Assembly: GCA_000727475.1 (NCBI GenBank)
Contig: KL647324.1
Location: forward strand, 124,001-188,000
Length of the DNA: 64,000 nucleotides
From: Sarcocystis neurona
Lineage: Eukaryota; Apicomplexa; Conoidasida; Eucoccidiorida; Sarcocystidae
Direction of reading: 5' to 3'
The notes beneath the pieces are model-generated. The model had not been told where the DNA came from, made no database searches, and was given only the letters and a program-made list of their open reading frames with translations. Numbering within the stretch: the stretch's first letter is position 1; every line of letters begins with the position of its first letter. This document shows positions 11,040 through 24,400 of this stretch, in pieces. The translations under genes and the position numbers were made by a program.

Positions 11040-12650
11040 CATTGAAGAAGAAATTATGCTGCTGCTTCGTCCCTACGAATGCGCAGCACCTCTCGCTACT
11101 ACGATGCAGCTTTGCTCCTGCCGCTGGGCGTGACTACGGCGCTGCTGCTCGCCCTGCCGGTCCTGCTGCTGCTCCTCGTACAAACGCTGCAGAGCTGCTG
11201 CGGCCACTTCTCTCCCTGCAGTTCGCGTCCTGCTTTTTGCTTCGCAGGTGCGTTTCTTCCCTGTGTCAAGCAAGCGACCCACTGCGCCACGTCGGTGCCT
11301 TTCTCTTACTTTCCTCCCAAGGACGTCAACTGTATTAACGGGTTCAGCTTTTCCACCTTTGCTGGCCGTGCCGCCGCCTCTGCCTGCCACAGCGCCAGTA
11401 TGCGCAACTGGAGCAGCCGCGGCAGCAGAAACGGAGGAGGGCGCGGCGAGATAGCCAGCAGCAGCAACAGCAGGTGGCGCCGCTGCTGCTGCTGAGGTTG
11501 CATCAGACAACGGGGCTGCATATGTCGGAAGGCCTGTTGCAGTAGCGGAGCTCCGCGAGGGCACATTCCCGGTGCTGTTGCTAACCGACGCTTTACTCAA
11601 AACTGCTTTCCCTTCGAAGGTAACTGCTGCAGGCCTGCCTTCCATGCCTCCTCCTCCTCCAGCCGAAGCAGCAGGCAGCGCGGCAGCAGGTGGCGCAGTC
11701 GCAGCGTGAGCACGGGGAGCAGCAGCGGCATCACTCCCGCGCCCAGCGGCGCGAGCAGCAGCACTCGACAAAGAAGTATCAGATGCACTCGTACTCGTCG
11801 CCCCTCGTCTGGACAGAGACGCGTGGCCAATTGCAGCAGCAACAGCTGCAGCAGCATTCGCCGATAGTGGAACAACTGCCCCACGGCCCTCCGTCCCTCT
11901 GCCGCTGCCCTTTCCTGCGGCATCTCTGTAGGAAAACCTCTCCATCGCGTTTCTCCTGTCCTTTTGCCGTTGGTGCTGCTGTTGCAGCGCGGTGGCTCTG
12001 CTAGTGCTGCTGCGTGGAAGGGGCTAGTGGTGCTGCTCTTGCGACCCCACGTGACAGCTGATGTTCCTGCTGCTGCGCTCAGAGAATCTGTGACCCCTGC
12101 TTCTCTGTCTGCCGCACAGGGCCGATGCTGCTGTTCCCACAGGACGTGGTATTGAATCCTCTCTGGGTTGCTGCTGTGAAGGTGCTACTGCGACTGCTGC
12201 TGCTGCTGCAACAGTCACTCGACTGACGGCGGCGGCGCTGCATGCCCTCACCGCAGCAGCGCAAGGTCCTAGGGCCTCCCTTAAGGCAGGCCTCCTTGGT
12301 TCTACTATGTCGCTGCTGCAGGTGCTGCGCGGCAACGTTTTGGCCGCTTCCGACCCTCTCTGCTACCGTCGCTGCTGACTTGACTGCTGCTGTAGTTCTT
12401 TCCGGGTACGCGCTAGTACTGCGGCTGACGTCTCCCCATGTGTGGCTGGGGTTGAAGGCGGAGTGCTGCTCTTGCTGTTGGCGAGTGGCCGCCTGGTGCC
12501 GCCACGTCTTTTCCGCTAGCAAACTCTATCTTCGCTGCGCCGCAGGAAAGGCCCTCACGATTGCACTCCTGCTACACCCAGCAGCGCGGCGATGCTGCTG
12601 CTAGTGCTGCTGCCGGTGTCTCGCTTTTCTTGACCCTAAGCTGAAGCAGA
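11040..12650. repeat. Triplet-rich block, CTG/TGC on plus strand
   Basis: Degenerate CTG/TGC/GCT triplets dominate the plus strand (CAG/GCA on the minus strand), interrupted by non-repeat DNA. Several frames on both strands are open only because of the triplet content. Confidence 0.75.
11073..11945 (-). CDS. Candidate Ala-rich protein
   Basis: A 290-residue minus frame inside the triplet block. Residues 25-210 are rich in Ala, Ser, Gly and Pro with short poly-Ala runs, as in coccidian proteins with homopolymeric tracts. The last 85 residues are not simple repeat: NTVDVLGRKVRERHRRGAV, then GRLLDTGKKRT, then a helix-like REVAAAALQRLYEEQQQ. The AAxALxRL pattern recalls linker helices seen before UBX/PUB-type domains, but this is only a resemblance and no domain is complete. 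It could be one exon of a longer gene, or a chance Ala frame in CAG DNA. Confidence 0.35.
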   Translation of the reverse strand: MERFSYRDAAGKGSGRGTEGRGAVVPLSANAAAAVAAAIGHASLSRRGATSTSASDTSLSSAAARAAGRGSDAAAAPRAHAATAPPAAALPAASAGGGGGMEGRPAAVTFEGKAVLSKASVSNSTGNVPSRSSATATGLPTYAAPLSDATSAAAAAPPAVAAAGYLAAPSSVSAAAAAPVAHTGAVAGRGGGTASKGGKAEPVNTVDVLGRKVRERHRRGAVGRLLDTGKKRTCEAKSRTRTAGREVAAAALQRLYEEQQQDRQGEQQRRSHAQRQEQSCIVVARGAAHS

Positions 12651-12779
12651 CAGTATAGCTGCGCTACTTGTCTCTGTCACTGTCTTTACAGCGCTGCTAC
12701 TGTGGGACGAGTCATTACAGAGAAAAGTCGAGAGGGAGGTAGGTAGCCATGCAGCTGCAGGGACGGGGACCAGCAGCGC

Positions 12780-13990
12780 GGGCGTCTTGGCAGCCGCGTG
12801 TGCGTTACGAGCAGCTGCAACGGCAAACATACCAGCCAGCAGGGGCTCCGAGTACAGCAGCACGAGCCGCTGCTTGAGGTGCGGAAGAAGAAGCTGCTGC
12901 AACATACCCCACCAGCAGCGGCCCATCCTCTCCGGAGCCGCGAAGCTAGTGAACGAAGCACGTGGCGGAAGCGCGGGCATGCCAACGCAGCAGTAAGTAG
13001 GCGTTCTCAGTTCGAACAACGCAAACTAAGAATGTAACTGCTGTAGTAGCAGACAGAGCCGGGAGCCTCCGTATTGCCTGGAACTCCGCAGATATCGAAG
13101 ACGGATGCAGCAGGCCGTGAAACAGCAACACCCCACACAGAGCACACAAGAGGCGCAAGTCCTGTCGCTTTCTGCTTCGCGAAGGACAACGAGGTCCCTA
13201 GCTTACCCTGCCGTCGCAAACGGCAGTACCAGCGGAGGGCAGCAGAACGGGCGGCAGAAGCACCAGACAGCAGCAGCACCGAAAGACAGCCGCAGCGCGA
13301 CCCCCCGTACAACGGCAGCTGCAGATGTCGCAGCAGCAGTAGCAGCGGGAAGAGGCTGCAGGTCGAAGAATCGGCAGCTGCTTATCAGAGCGGGAGGGAG
13401 GGAACTGCGACAACGGCAGCCGACCGGCGCAGCACCATATCCGACAAGTGCAAGAAGCTGCTGCAGCGGAACGAGGACAGGCGACGTGCCGCAGAAAAAG
13501 TCTTATTAAAGACAGTGACACCGGCAGTGAACTACCTCCACGACTCCAGGTGAAAGTGTACAAGGTTGCTGCTGCGTGGACCTGCAGCAGCATTAGTGGA
13601 GCATGGAAAAAGGCGCTGGAGTGAATCACGTCACCTACGCAGTGAGCAGCCAGGAGCAGTGCGAAGAGCATGCGGAGCCGCTACACTTGCAGCAGCAATA
13701 CGGACGGAGGCTGTGTCGCACGCGTGCCAGGAAAGGAGCTGCTGCAGCGAGAGTCAGCTGGGACAGCACAGAACCGGCTGCGGACGCAGAAAACGAGAAG
13801 GAGTGTAGGACTGACGGGGCGAAGAAAATGGGTAGCCGCGCGTGCAACAGGAGCAACAGTCAGTAGCGGCAACGGCTGACCGCGTGTTTGAGCAGCAGTG
13901 CCAAAGACACGAAGTTCTTTCAACCTTTCTCGCAGCTGTGTGCAAGAACACCCGAAACCGTCTCTTCGAATGTGTGACTTTACTTACATT
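12780..13990. repeat. Triplet-rich block, CAG/GCA on plus strand
   Basis: Here the plus strand carries CAG/GCA/AGC triplets, the opposite strand sense to the blocks on either side. The 159-codon plus frame at 13074-13553 (Gln/Arg/Ala-rich) has no recognisable domain. Confidence 0.7.
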
Positions 13991-14690
13991 CGGTGCATGC
14001 GTAGATAAGGCATACGGGCGCAGCGCGAGCCCCTAGAAAGACGGGCCGCGGCGCGTGCTTTTACCCGCGACTCCCTGTCAACGCGCAGTGCATGCGCGCG
14101 AATCAACCTAATTGGTGCTGCGTGGCCGAAGGAGAATTCAGAGTAAAAGGAACGGACCATCGTGCCTACGCAGAACACGTCGGTATACGGAAGAAAGGAT
14201 ACTCTGGTATCCTACACGGACAGACTTTGTTAGAAACACAGAAGCAGCTGTCTCGGGGGTAAAGCGCACTTCACTCTCGAAAATGTGCAATGTATAAAAA
14301 GGTCGTCCACCAAAAGACCGGAGTTAGAGCGGAGGACCCGGACTACTCTGACGGCCGCGACGTCTGCAATGTTTGCGCGGCGGGTGCAAGTGCCGCCACG
14401 CAGAGCAGGATTTCCACCCAGAAAGCATCACAAAGAGAGCACCAGACACCTCCGTTGCAGTTGAAGCGCTAAGCAGCACGATCTTTCTGAGCACAAGTGG
14501 ATACAGAGTAGTGAAGTCTGTGCAAGGCTCGGCGGGCAGGGCGTGAAGCCCAGAAGGGACGCATGGCGAACGAAACGGCGGCAGACACAACCGATACAGC
14601 TTCGTCTCTCCCGCGCAGCATCCTTCTAGCCATAGATGTATGTAAAGGACAAAAAGTACGTTTTCCATGAAGGCGCTGTGCACGACTCAA
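13991..14690. other. No supported gene
   Basis: Mixed-composition DNA between two triplet blocks. No coding signal recognised. Confidence 0.4.
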
Positions 14691-14699
14691 TTTTTTTCT

Positions 14700-15800
14700 T
14701 CGCTACTCGTGGTGGTGCTGCAACACCTCCTTGTTGCAGCTGCTGCTGCTCCAGTAGCAATGGCCCCCAGGTCTCCGCATGTATGCATGCGTACCCTTGG
14801 CACACGACCACTAACGCTGCGCAGCGGAGCCAGCAGCAGGAGTGACACCGGTAATGTTGCAACGCGCGCCATCGCAGTGCAGCTGGAAGGATTGTGGCAG
14901 CAGTAACAACAGTAGCGCGGCCAGTACTGGCGAGAGCTGCAGCAGCGCCGTGGGAGCTCCAGGAACAGACCAGTCCAACTCAGGTACAGGGGGTGTGCTG
15001 GGTGAGAGTATTAGCTGTTGAACGGCAGAAGCCGCTGCTGAGGTGGCAGAAACCCGCGTCTGCTGCCAGTAGTCGAGACCCAGTTCAATTTTTTTTGTCG
15101 GTGCCCGCACGCTGTCCTTGCAGCTTGCTGGTGCGCACGCACCTGTGTCCTACACGTCGCGTCAGGCAACAAGGGCCAGTGCTGACCGCGATTGCTGTTC
15201 CTGCTGCTGCTTGTCTCGCTGCTTCTGCTTCTGCTGCTGACAAGACGACAGAGACACCTACAGTGTCTGCTGCTGGCACACTGTCTATAGCTACTGTACC
15301 CAACGCTGCTGCAGCCACTGTTACGCCGGGCCGGGTACGCTCGGATGCCTGCTGCTTGTGCTACTGCATCGCCATGGAGAGCTGTAGCTACTGCGTTGTT
15401 TACAGCGATGCTGTGGAAAAGCACTGCTAACAAGTAACGATTCTGGATGCTCCTACTGCCTCCAGGACTGCTGTAGAACCATTATAGACTGCTCGGCGTG
15501 TTGTACAGTCGCAGCAGTTGACTTTAATGGCCGAAGCAACTGCTGCTGCCGTAGAGGCTGGCTGTGTCTGCTGCTGCCGTAGGTGTTGGTACTGCTGTTC
15601 CCGCTCCCACAGAGGCTACGATGCTGTGGCATTCGAAACCCGTGACGGAGTTGTACCTGCTGCTTGTGTTACTCCCCGGAGTGGTGCGCCCGCTGCTGCT
15701 GCGGGTCTGCTCCGGCTGCCCCCGCTGCGCAGCAGTTGCAGCTGATGTGCTGAATGTCGGTCGAAAGCTCTGCTGCCGATATCTCTGATATGACACGTAC
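14700..15800. repeat. Triplet-rich block, CTG on plus strand
   Basis: CTG/TGC triplets on the plus strand with poly-Cys/Ala/Leu chance frames. No gene supported. Confidence 0.7.
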
Positions 15801-18104
15801 TCGCTTTTTTAGCTGGCTGCTGAGACGCTAAGATTGCTTGCCACCACAACGGATCTCTGCACGGGGTGGGGCTATGCAGCGTATTACCGGTCCTGCAACA
15901 GCTACTGCCGCTCTTATTGGTGTGTGCAGGTGGTCCATCACCTTTTCCAGTCGTTACTGGTGATGAATTCATGTGACTGTTGTCGTTGGTCTCCTGCCGT
16001 TTACACATTGTCTAGCGAGGCGTTTTACGAGGTACCGATCTGGAGTCTGTGGGGAGTCGCTACGTGTGCTGCTAATAGTGTGCCCCATACAACTAAGCGT
16101 AGCAAGGTACGTGACCGAAGTTGTATGTCCACATACGTATAGGTGTGTAATTTGGTTGATACAGTGTATTGTTCAACACGTGAAGATTCGTGCATGTGGA
16201 CAATTTTTCAGCACTGCGGCACACGCACAGATACCAGTAAGTACGGATGCTTTTGTTTCTTAGTAACCCCCAGATGTAATTGAGTGCTCGTGCGTGTGGT
16301 TTATGTTCTATCACCTTGTACGTGGACACGTGTCTATCAACCTCACCCTGGAAGTACATGAAATTATGCAACTATCTCTGTGCATCTGAATGCTCTCAAC
16401 CGTGTCGACGACCTCATCACATATTCCACGCGACACAGGTTCAGGTGCCTGAATCTGTGTCTTAAAGCGGCGATTCTGTGTCATTTTCCATTTCTGTCGC
16501 TCTCTCTGTATATAGCTGAAATCCTCCGCGGGCCACAATTTTAACGATTTCACTCCTGAGAGGAATTAGAGAAGGAAACAGCTGAGACAATAAAATTTGC
16601 CGAGGTACTTAGAGGAACTCCACGATATGTCTATGTTAGTCAACGAGGTGCCCCTTATAACCGTGAAAGGACACGTGAGCCGCTCACTAACGGACGAGGG
16701 TCTTTAAGGAAATGCTATATACGTCAGGTATGCTCGGAGAAGCTCCGTTAACGTGATCAGGTAACACGAACATGCAGAGTTCCCGCCGAAATAGCAGCGG
16801 TCTCCTCACTGCGTTTCCGTGCTGAGGTCAGGCCTACTACTATTGTTTAAGCAGAAACCGCATCATGAAAACTGTTTATCTTGTGCCTGAGTGCTGCGGC
16901 GGATCTTCTACATGGCGTGGACGTGTACGTCCTTGAGTGAAGACGCACTTCAGGGGGTACGAATACGTAATGTGGATTGTAATGATGTGCAAATTTAAAA
17001 AACTCGCACAGCTCGACTGGATGAGCTGTCTACACCCGAACCAGACCCTCATAAAGAGACTTTATCGACATGTCTGCGCACCTCTATACGTCTCAGACCT
17101 CCACGTATACACTCTATGTGGAGGATCGCCCAAAGGGCACCTCCTTTCACACGTGGACGTCCTTAACTTTTAATGCAGGGGTATCCGTACATATCTGGAT
17201 ATACGCAAATACTCTTGTATTACGATTCCTCTATCTATATACCTATCTACCTACATGTGTACACATTTCTCTTTTTCTGTTTGTGTGTGTCTCTCTCTCG
17301 CTCTGTCCCTCTTGTATACGCACGTGCACGGGGTCTTCTCGCCCAGCCATTTGTGTTGCGTTCTCGATAAGGGCTAACCTTCTGCTCACTTCCTCAAAGG
17401 CGAAAACATGATAATATAGTCCCGTCCGAATTTTAAAAATGTGACCTGTGAAATGACATGAAACAGTACGTACGTGTACTTATCCGCAGATATGCGGCTT
17501 GCTGAATGCCTGTGTGCACGAGTGGATGCCTGGCTGCTGTGGCGCAGACTGGCAGTGCCTGTGTCGTGTTTAATGGGTGACTGTCTGTGTCTGCATATTA
17601 TCTGTCTTGATTGTTGCATGTTGTCTCCGTCGGTTCCTTTTTGGACGTCCGAATACAGCGCACACCTATACTACTACTGCGGCGGGTGACGCATAGTCAG
17701 TCTTGGAATGGGCTATCCAAAATATAACAAAGATAAAAGTAGCTGGTGCCGATGAGTGCTTTGTAGCCCGTGTCCCCGTTTACCTACGTCTTCTTATCCA
17801 CGAAGAATCTTCGCTTGTTACACCGTGTTTGCACACTGCTTCTCTGTACTCAAGTCATCTTTTCTTCTACAACTGATGAGGTCTTTCCGGTTTCAAGCAT
17901 AAAATTTTACGAATGCCGGTGGTTGGAACTCGAGATTTCCTGCACATCTGGTGGACGCGGCTGCTAACATTTTAAGCAGTCCAGGTGGTCGCAACCTGCT
18001 GTTAGGATCGCTGGACGCATAATGACCTGACTGAAAAGAGCGACGTCGCCCGTCCGTATGTGTCTTCCCGCCTAATTTCCACTTGTTTACCATTTTTCCA
18101 CACT
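15801..18104. other. Upstream region of the penicillin amidase gene
   Basis: No gene recognised. The right end should hold the promoter and 5' UTR of the gene whose proposed start is at 18105. No core promoter motif was identified. Confidence 0.4.
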
Positions 18105-18444
18105 ATGGGTTCCCTGTCGCTAGCCGCCAAAGCGGCTGCGACCATTGCCACAGCCGCTGTCCTGAGCGGCGCTTGGATGTACTCACGCTACTCCAAGTCG
18201 CAGTTTCCTCGCTACCGTGACACTAAACGCCCACTGGACTTCTCCTCGTTTCTGCTCTCCTACGCAACCCGCCCCCTTGTTCGTCGTTTTTTCACCATTC
18301 CAGAGTCCGACTGGGACCGCGATCGCACAGTTGATGGCCTGGTTCACGTTGTGGACGTCTACAGAGATGATAGGGGGGTTCCGTATATTTTCGCACACAC
18401 TGATGATGATGCTCACTACGCCCACCTCTACGTGGAATACACCG
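18105..18444 (+). CDS. Penicillin amidase exon 1
   Basis: ATG 18105 is chosen over the in-frame ATG at 18060 because it is followed at once by the hydrophobic segment SLAAKAAATIATAAVLSGAW; both remain possible. The exon encodes VDVYRDDRGVPYIFAHTDDD, the conserved family entry motif, and ends ACCG|GTGAGT at phase 1. Confidence 0.85.
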
Positions 18445-21400
18445 GTGAGTTATGCACAAATGAAGTAGGTCCCGGCGTCGTACAACTAGCGTGGATCTAT
18501 TCTTGCCACTGTAGTCTTGGCATGCCCTCGGAGAAGTGAAGGTTGCGCTGCGCTTCCTTCGGTCCTGTGTTGCCGCAGAGTGGGTCCGCAGAAATAGGAT
18601 GTGATCCAGTAATACTCAGTGATAAAAGCGATACCTCATGCCCAGATCCCCTCTGACAGGAGCACCTAGAGGACCACGGATCCAAAGAAGAGTGTAATAG
18701 TTAAAATTGATGTGGCGGCAGATCATGAGAACGCGCAGACAGTACGCAAAAGCGGCGCCACGACTCCGACGAACGAAAAAAAGACTTCATGTTACCATAA
18801 AAGGAACTTGCACAGAAATGTATAGCTTCTGCGGAGAAGTGTGGTCACACGTGTGAATTACGAGTGCAACTCGTACAGAGACAGTAGACCTATAAAAGGA
18901 GGCAAAACCTAGGTGGAAAGTGAAGGCCTCTACAGCGTCTATGGCGAGGTAGACGTTGTCTACTATCTGCAGTATCTTTCAGTCTACTCCCCTGCTCGGC
19001 ACCCCCACGCTTCCCTTATCCTTGTTGCAACGAAAATTTCCTTCGCGGACTCTAACGAGTGTCTCACTCATTGTAACGGAGGTTCATTCTACAGTGCGAG
19101 ACCTCTTGAAAGGCTACACCATCTTAAAAGACTCAAGTTGGAGAACGCTACGTGGTGACTCGCAAGACTTATTGGTGCTTCTTAAGGAAGAGACCGCTTC
19201 CATTACTGTGCAAGAAAATTGTGCTTCTCTATCGGCGGACCGCCGGTGAGCGTTCATGCCTCCAGAGCAAGAGACATGCATAGTCGGACACCCGAATGAC
19301 ACACAGTCCACACATTCGATTCTTGCAGTTCTGCCTCTGCTGCTCTTCTGCGTCAGTTGCCAGCGCAACACCTTAATCGCCTGAATGCGTTTTCCGGGAA
19401 GCTCCCGGAGGAGGTTGAAAGGGGAACTGGCCGCTTTGCGGTATAACGCAGCCACCTGACTTTATTTCGCTTACGTTGTGTCAGCTGTATCAGCGATACG
19501 GCAGGAGGGTTGAAACTAACAATCCACTCAGTAGAACTCTCGGCCACACTGTTACCTCATTAAATCCACCGTGAAGAGGTCTCCACTGACGCAAATCAAA
19601 CACTCAAACAGATCCATTGCTATACCTCAACAAGTGATACTTTTTGGCGTGCACGCATGTAACTGTAAAGTTGTGCTATTCTTTTGGTTCTCTGCTTATT
19701 GCGTAGTGGTAATTCGTAGGGGCGTCGGTGTACTATGCAGCACACTATTTAGATGCATATCTGTTGGGCTGGTGCTCGACAGAGATAGAATGTAAGCCCA
19801 CAGGCTTCAGTTCCACAGTGCTGGTGAAAACCCGTCATACGCTGATTTTCTTCGCTACTCGTTTGCGTTTGTGCAGCAGAGCGCGCTTCCTACGAATTTG
19901 CTTCTTCGTTCTCTCACCTGTACATACCCAGCCTGCGCGAGTGCCGCGCAGAAAACCGTCAACATAAAAAAAGCGACGCCTGTCCAACATGCTGGAACTC
20001 TGATTTTTCTTCTTACTCCGTGCTGAGTCAACGTATTTTGAACATGGATTTATACGCGTATATTCAGAAACCCTGCGTCCCTTTAATGTGCCTTGCATCA
20101 TTCCCTGTCTCTTCTTCAGTGTGTCCACTTCCGTTTTACGTAGCATAAAATCGCTGTATACCGTTACGTTATGCCCTGCTCTCCGTCCGTGACCGTACAC
20201 CTTCGTTCGACTCCCTGAATTTTCGGCTACTCCTTCGATGATAGTATTCACTTTTTCCCCGAGTGCTTACTCTATTATTTTGTCCTCTTGCTTCAACGTT
20301 GTGCACACAGGAGGACCACTATTTCTCTCACCCCACGCTTCCGTTTATATTCCTGACTTGTCAATTTCCTGTCTTCATTTGAAATTACAGTTTGTAATGC
20401 TCTGCTTGTGTGCACATCCGTACCCATGAACAGAGCGGTATGCGTGAAGCGACAACGCATTTGGCGTCAGCAGATGGCGCACTCGTCTCCATTTTGACGA
20501 ATCCATCCTTACACTGCTCTCTCTGACTAGTGTGTCGGCCGTCCTACATAATCGCCCCTCTGTCCGTGCATGTTTCTCTTTCGTTTCGCCGTAGGCCTGC
20601 GTCTTTGAATCCTGCACCACCTAACCACTTGACTGCACACCTACCCGTACCTGTTTTTGTTTTTCCGTCTATCCATAATCCCACTACGCCGCCGTACTGT
20701 TCTGCTTCTTGCTCCCTCGAGGTCTTGTTCGCTGCATTTCTGTTGATTTGCGACATCGTCTGAGGGGATGCCGGCTGCTGTGGTTGCATGCATCTCTCAT
20801 TCAGAACGTCCCTTTCAATACGAACTTCTACGTCGAGTCGCTGCGGGGCGGCTAAGCGAGACTTTCGGCAAAAGTGCGCTTCCTACTGATATGCGGTCAC
20901 GTGCGATAATGGACAGGGATTATATGCAACACAGGCTGGATACCATGGCTCCAGAAATTAGAGCTATGATCGATAATGCCGTATCAGGTCGGTCTTCCAT
21001 ATATGCTGCAGATACGTGATTATGGTACATGCTAGATTGGCACGCCTGTTCTGTAGGCACGCGCGACTTTGTACAGGCGCTGGTGTGCACCTGCGGAGTC
21101 ACGCAGAACAGGGGTGTGTGCACCTTTTCGGTATGCGTCGCACATGAAGAAATGGTAAGTATCTTTCGGTAGACACATCCATGAATGACGCTGCATACGA
21201 ACATATGCATGTATGTATATATGGACGTCGGTATGTACCCAAGCGTATTGTACGCGCTCATTGACGCGCTCGTGGTTGTGTCCTACTTCGAGGTACACGC
21301 ACATACATTGTAAGCGCGTATGTGTACATATCTCTCCCTAAAAAGATCGTATGCGCTTCTGAAGACACGGATACGTAGGCTTTCAAATAATTCCACAAAT

Positions 21401-24400
21401 AAAGCGGGCACCACCCATGCATGCGTGGAGCTTCGTATGATGCGCAAGCGTGCGAGTGGCATCGTACAATCTCCTGATGGTTTTACATGCTATCGAGCGG
21501 GTTTCTCAGGCGTCGGCATCCATCAACTTTGCATGCGAGAACTGCAACACCTACACCCAGACGCTGCGCAGCAGCAGCAGTCCTGGGTGGACATTCGCAT
21601 GTTGTACACAGCATATATATATATAACACGTGTAGCCTACTGACGCTACAGACATCTTATGTACCGCATATTTCGTTTGTTCACATGCCTCAACCCTGAG
21701 GTTGGGGGTGTGTGAGAGGAAGAGTAGAGGGAGAGAAAGACAGAGGGAGAGGGAGAGAGAGAGGAAGCGAAAGAAGGAGATTTGTGCACGTGGAAGACAA
21801 CTACTCATTGAGGGCATTGACGGAAAGTGTGAAGACAAGTGTGACAGATTTGTGACGCCAAATGCCGTGCGGGGGATGCCACACGCATAAGGAGGAGTAC
21901 ACATTTATCCCTGTCTGCTCATCAGGCGGACGTAGAGAGCCTGCGTAACGTATGTATCCGTGCGTGTGTGAATGTGCGTTTGTACTCTATTGACAGCAGA
22001 TGCAGCTTGCGGCGTCGTACGTCAACACGTAGGCTAATACAGACTGTAAACAAGTCATACGTGTTTTGTCCCGTGCCAGGTGATGACTACGAATCCAACG
22101 TACACACGCTTGCACAGTGGATAGACGGGAAACTTCAGTAATACGCAGTTTTTCGAGAAGGTCAACCACGCCCAGGTGCGAAAACGTGTACCCTCTATCT
22201 TACTGCAGAGCGTACATGCGCAAACAGGGTAGTGGACCATGAAAAGAGTATGACTACTCACAAAAGTGGAAGACTCACGCAACGGAAAAGAGTCGTACGC
22301 GAATCTGTTAACTAAAGAAGCTACGAAGAATGCACTTAGGAGGTATGGAGAAGTCGAGCATTTTAATGCATACACCGTGCCAGCTATCGTCGTGTTACTG
22401 TCTTTAGGAAATACAAGTAGCAGACATCAAAACGGTACAAACCATGGGTACTGAAGATATGAATTACGCAAAAGATAAGTCACGTGTCTGCTGTACGTAC
22501 GTAATCGCTACACTAGAGCACACTTACACACAGAACACATGGGCTGGTATGTGTTTTAGCGTGTTCGTCCGCATGATTTTGGCATTCTTGAGGGTGCCAG
22601 AATACACGCAATCGTAGAACAGAAAAGTAGCATCCATGTAGACGCGTCAGGGTACAGAACAAGTGGAGTACGTGAGGTGTAGAAATGCAGGCAGCCCAGA
22701 GCAAGCAACTTGTGAGACTTTTTAAAGGAAATCGGAGTGAAGGGTGCGTAGAGGGTGGATGTGGTTGCACAGTAAGATGTGTACGTGTGGATGTTAATGA
22801 TCCGGTCGTTGCCTAACACGTAAAATATGTGCTGCATGTGCATCACACGTACTAGTATGTGCGAACGTTACATTTGCGTACCTCTCTGGCGGTCTATCTA
22901 TCTTTCTGTATGCCGGTCTGACTATCTTTCCACCTATACATATATATATATATCTATCTCTATGACGCAGAAGTACTGTCCAGGCAGTGACAGTGCGTGC
23001 TGTAGATATAAAAGAACCATTACGTTGCATGCAGCCGTCTGCGCGGAGATGCACTGCAGACCTGTATACCTATTTACGGAGGCATGTCTGCCCACGCATC
23101 AAAATTCGTCACACCACAACCTTACAGATACATATATATGACCTCTTCACTCATCAGCGCGAAAACGGTTTCACCTCTTCATCCACAGACTGGCCTCGAC
23201 GGGGGCGCACGCTGTTTTTCAACCAACCGACAACACGTAGCTCTACCCCCACACACACGCACACTGTGCATAGCTATTTGCGTGCATATCACACACCTGC
23301 AGACTATGCCTTTTTGTGTATGCAACAACTCGCTAAAACACGTCCTCGACACATGCGTTAAGTCACAAGTTGACACGTGACTGATCTATTGAAATAACTT
23401 ACGCAGCGTCGATCCACACAACTCTTCGAACCTGCCTAAGGCGTTGGATGGCCTGGTGCGCGTGACGTGTTGACCAGCGTTTGTCTCCCCTAGTTTGGCT
23501 GTCGGGCCTCTGCGTGTAGTGCTCTTGCTTTTACGCTGCTTGTCGCAGCCATAAATGAAGCGGGGTCGGCGTTACCAGCCACCCCTGTCGAATTCTATTG
23601 GTTGAACTGGAAGTTCGAGCCATGGACAGCGCTAGAATATTTCATGGTGGTGCAACTGCTGGCGTCGCACCTGGCCAGAGGCTTCAGCGCTGACTACACG
23701 AGATCGGCGCTGCAGCAGAGGATGGGCGACTATTGGACGGTAATTCACCAGATGTCCTGTCCTTCTTCCTGCTTGCCCTTTGTCTATGTTTGCATGTGCT
23801 TACCTTTGTCTTCCTCCCTTTTCTCCTCACCCTTTCTCTGTATACTGTGCGCAGGATTAGAAAGCGAGCTTTTCGCCTGCTCTTCTCCAACGAATGCATA
23901 GATATATGTAGATCCAGCTGTGCACCTAGCTCCCTCGCTGTTTTTTTTCCTCAACCGTCGCTGTCTTCCTCTCCTGCTCTTAACACGCGCTTGCAAAGCT
24001 ACCATCCCTCTGTCTTTCTCTCTCTCCTTCCATGTACGAAGGGACACTTCTAGCGCCCTCTCATTCTCATGTCTTTTTTGTTGTCTCCATTGTTTCTCTC
24101 CACTTGTGCCTCTCTCTTCCGTTCATCACCTCCATATTTCTATACGTGAATGTCTCCTGCGTCCCTCTCTCCCTCCCTCTCTCTTCATGTTTCCTTTGTT
24201 CTCTTTTCATGTTCAAGTCTCTATTCTTTACCTGTTCGTACGGACACCTCTCTCGCCATGTAGATTTCTCTCTCGCTTCGCCTGTCTCTCCCCTGCGCCG
24301 TTCTGCCCTCATCCTTCCCCCACCTGCACTCATACTTCATTCCTTTCGCCCCGTTTCTCTACCTCTGTTTTTCTTCTCCTTTTTAGTCTGTACGTATCCG

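Noticed and set aside
13074..13553. 159-codon plus frame, Gln/Arg/Ala-rich
   Set aside because: Carried by CAG triplets; no domain or start context. A real low-complexity exon cannot be fully excluded.
20195..20225. TTCGTTCGACTCC, resembling a tRNA T-loop
   Set aside because: No matching acceptor stem or anticodon arm could be found around it.
19835..20251. 138-codon basic minus-strand frame in intron 1
   Set aside because: No motif, no splice context, and its length is near chance for this composition.
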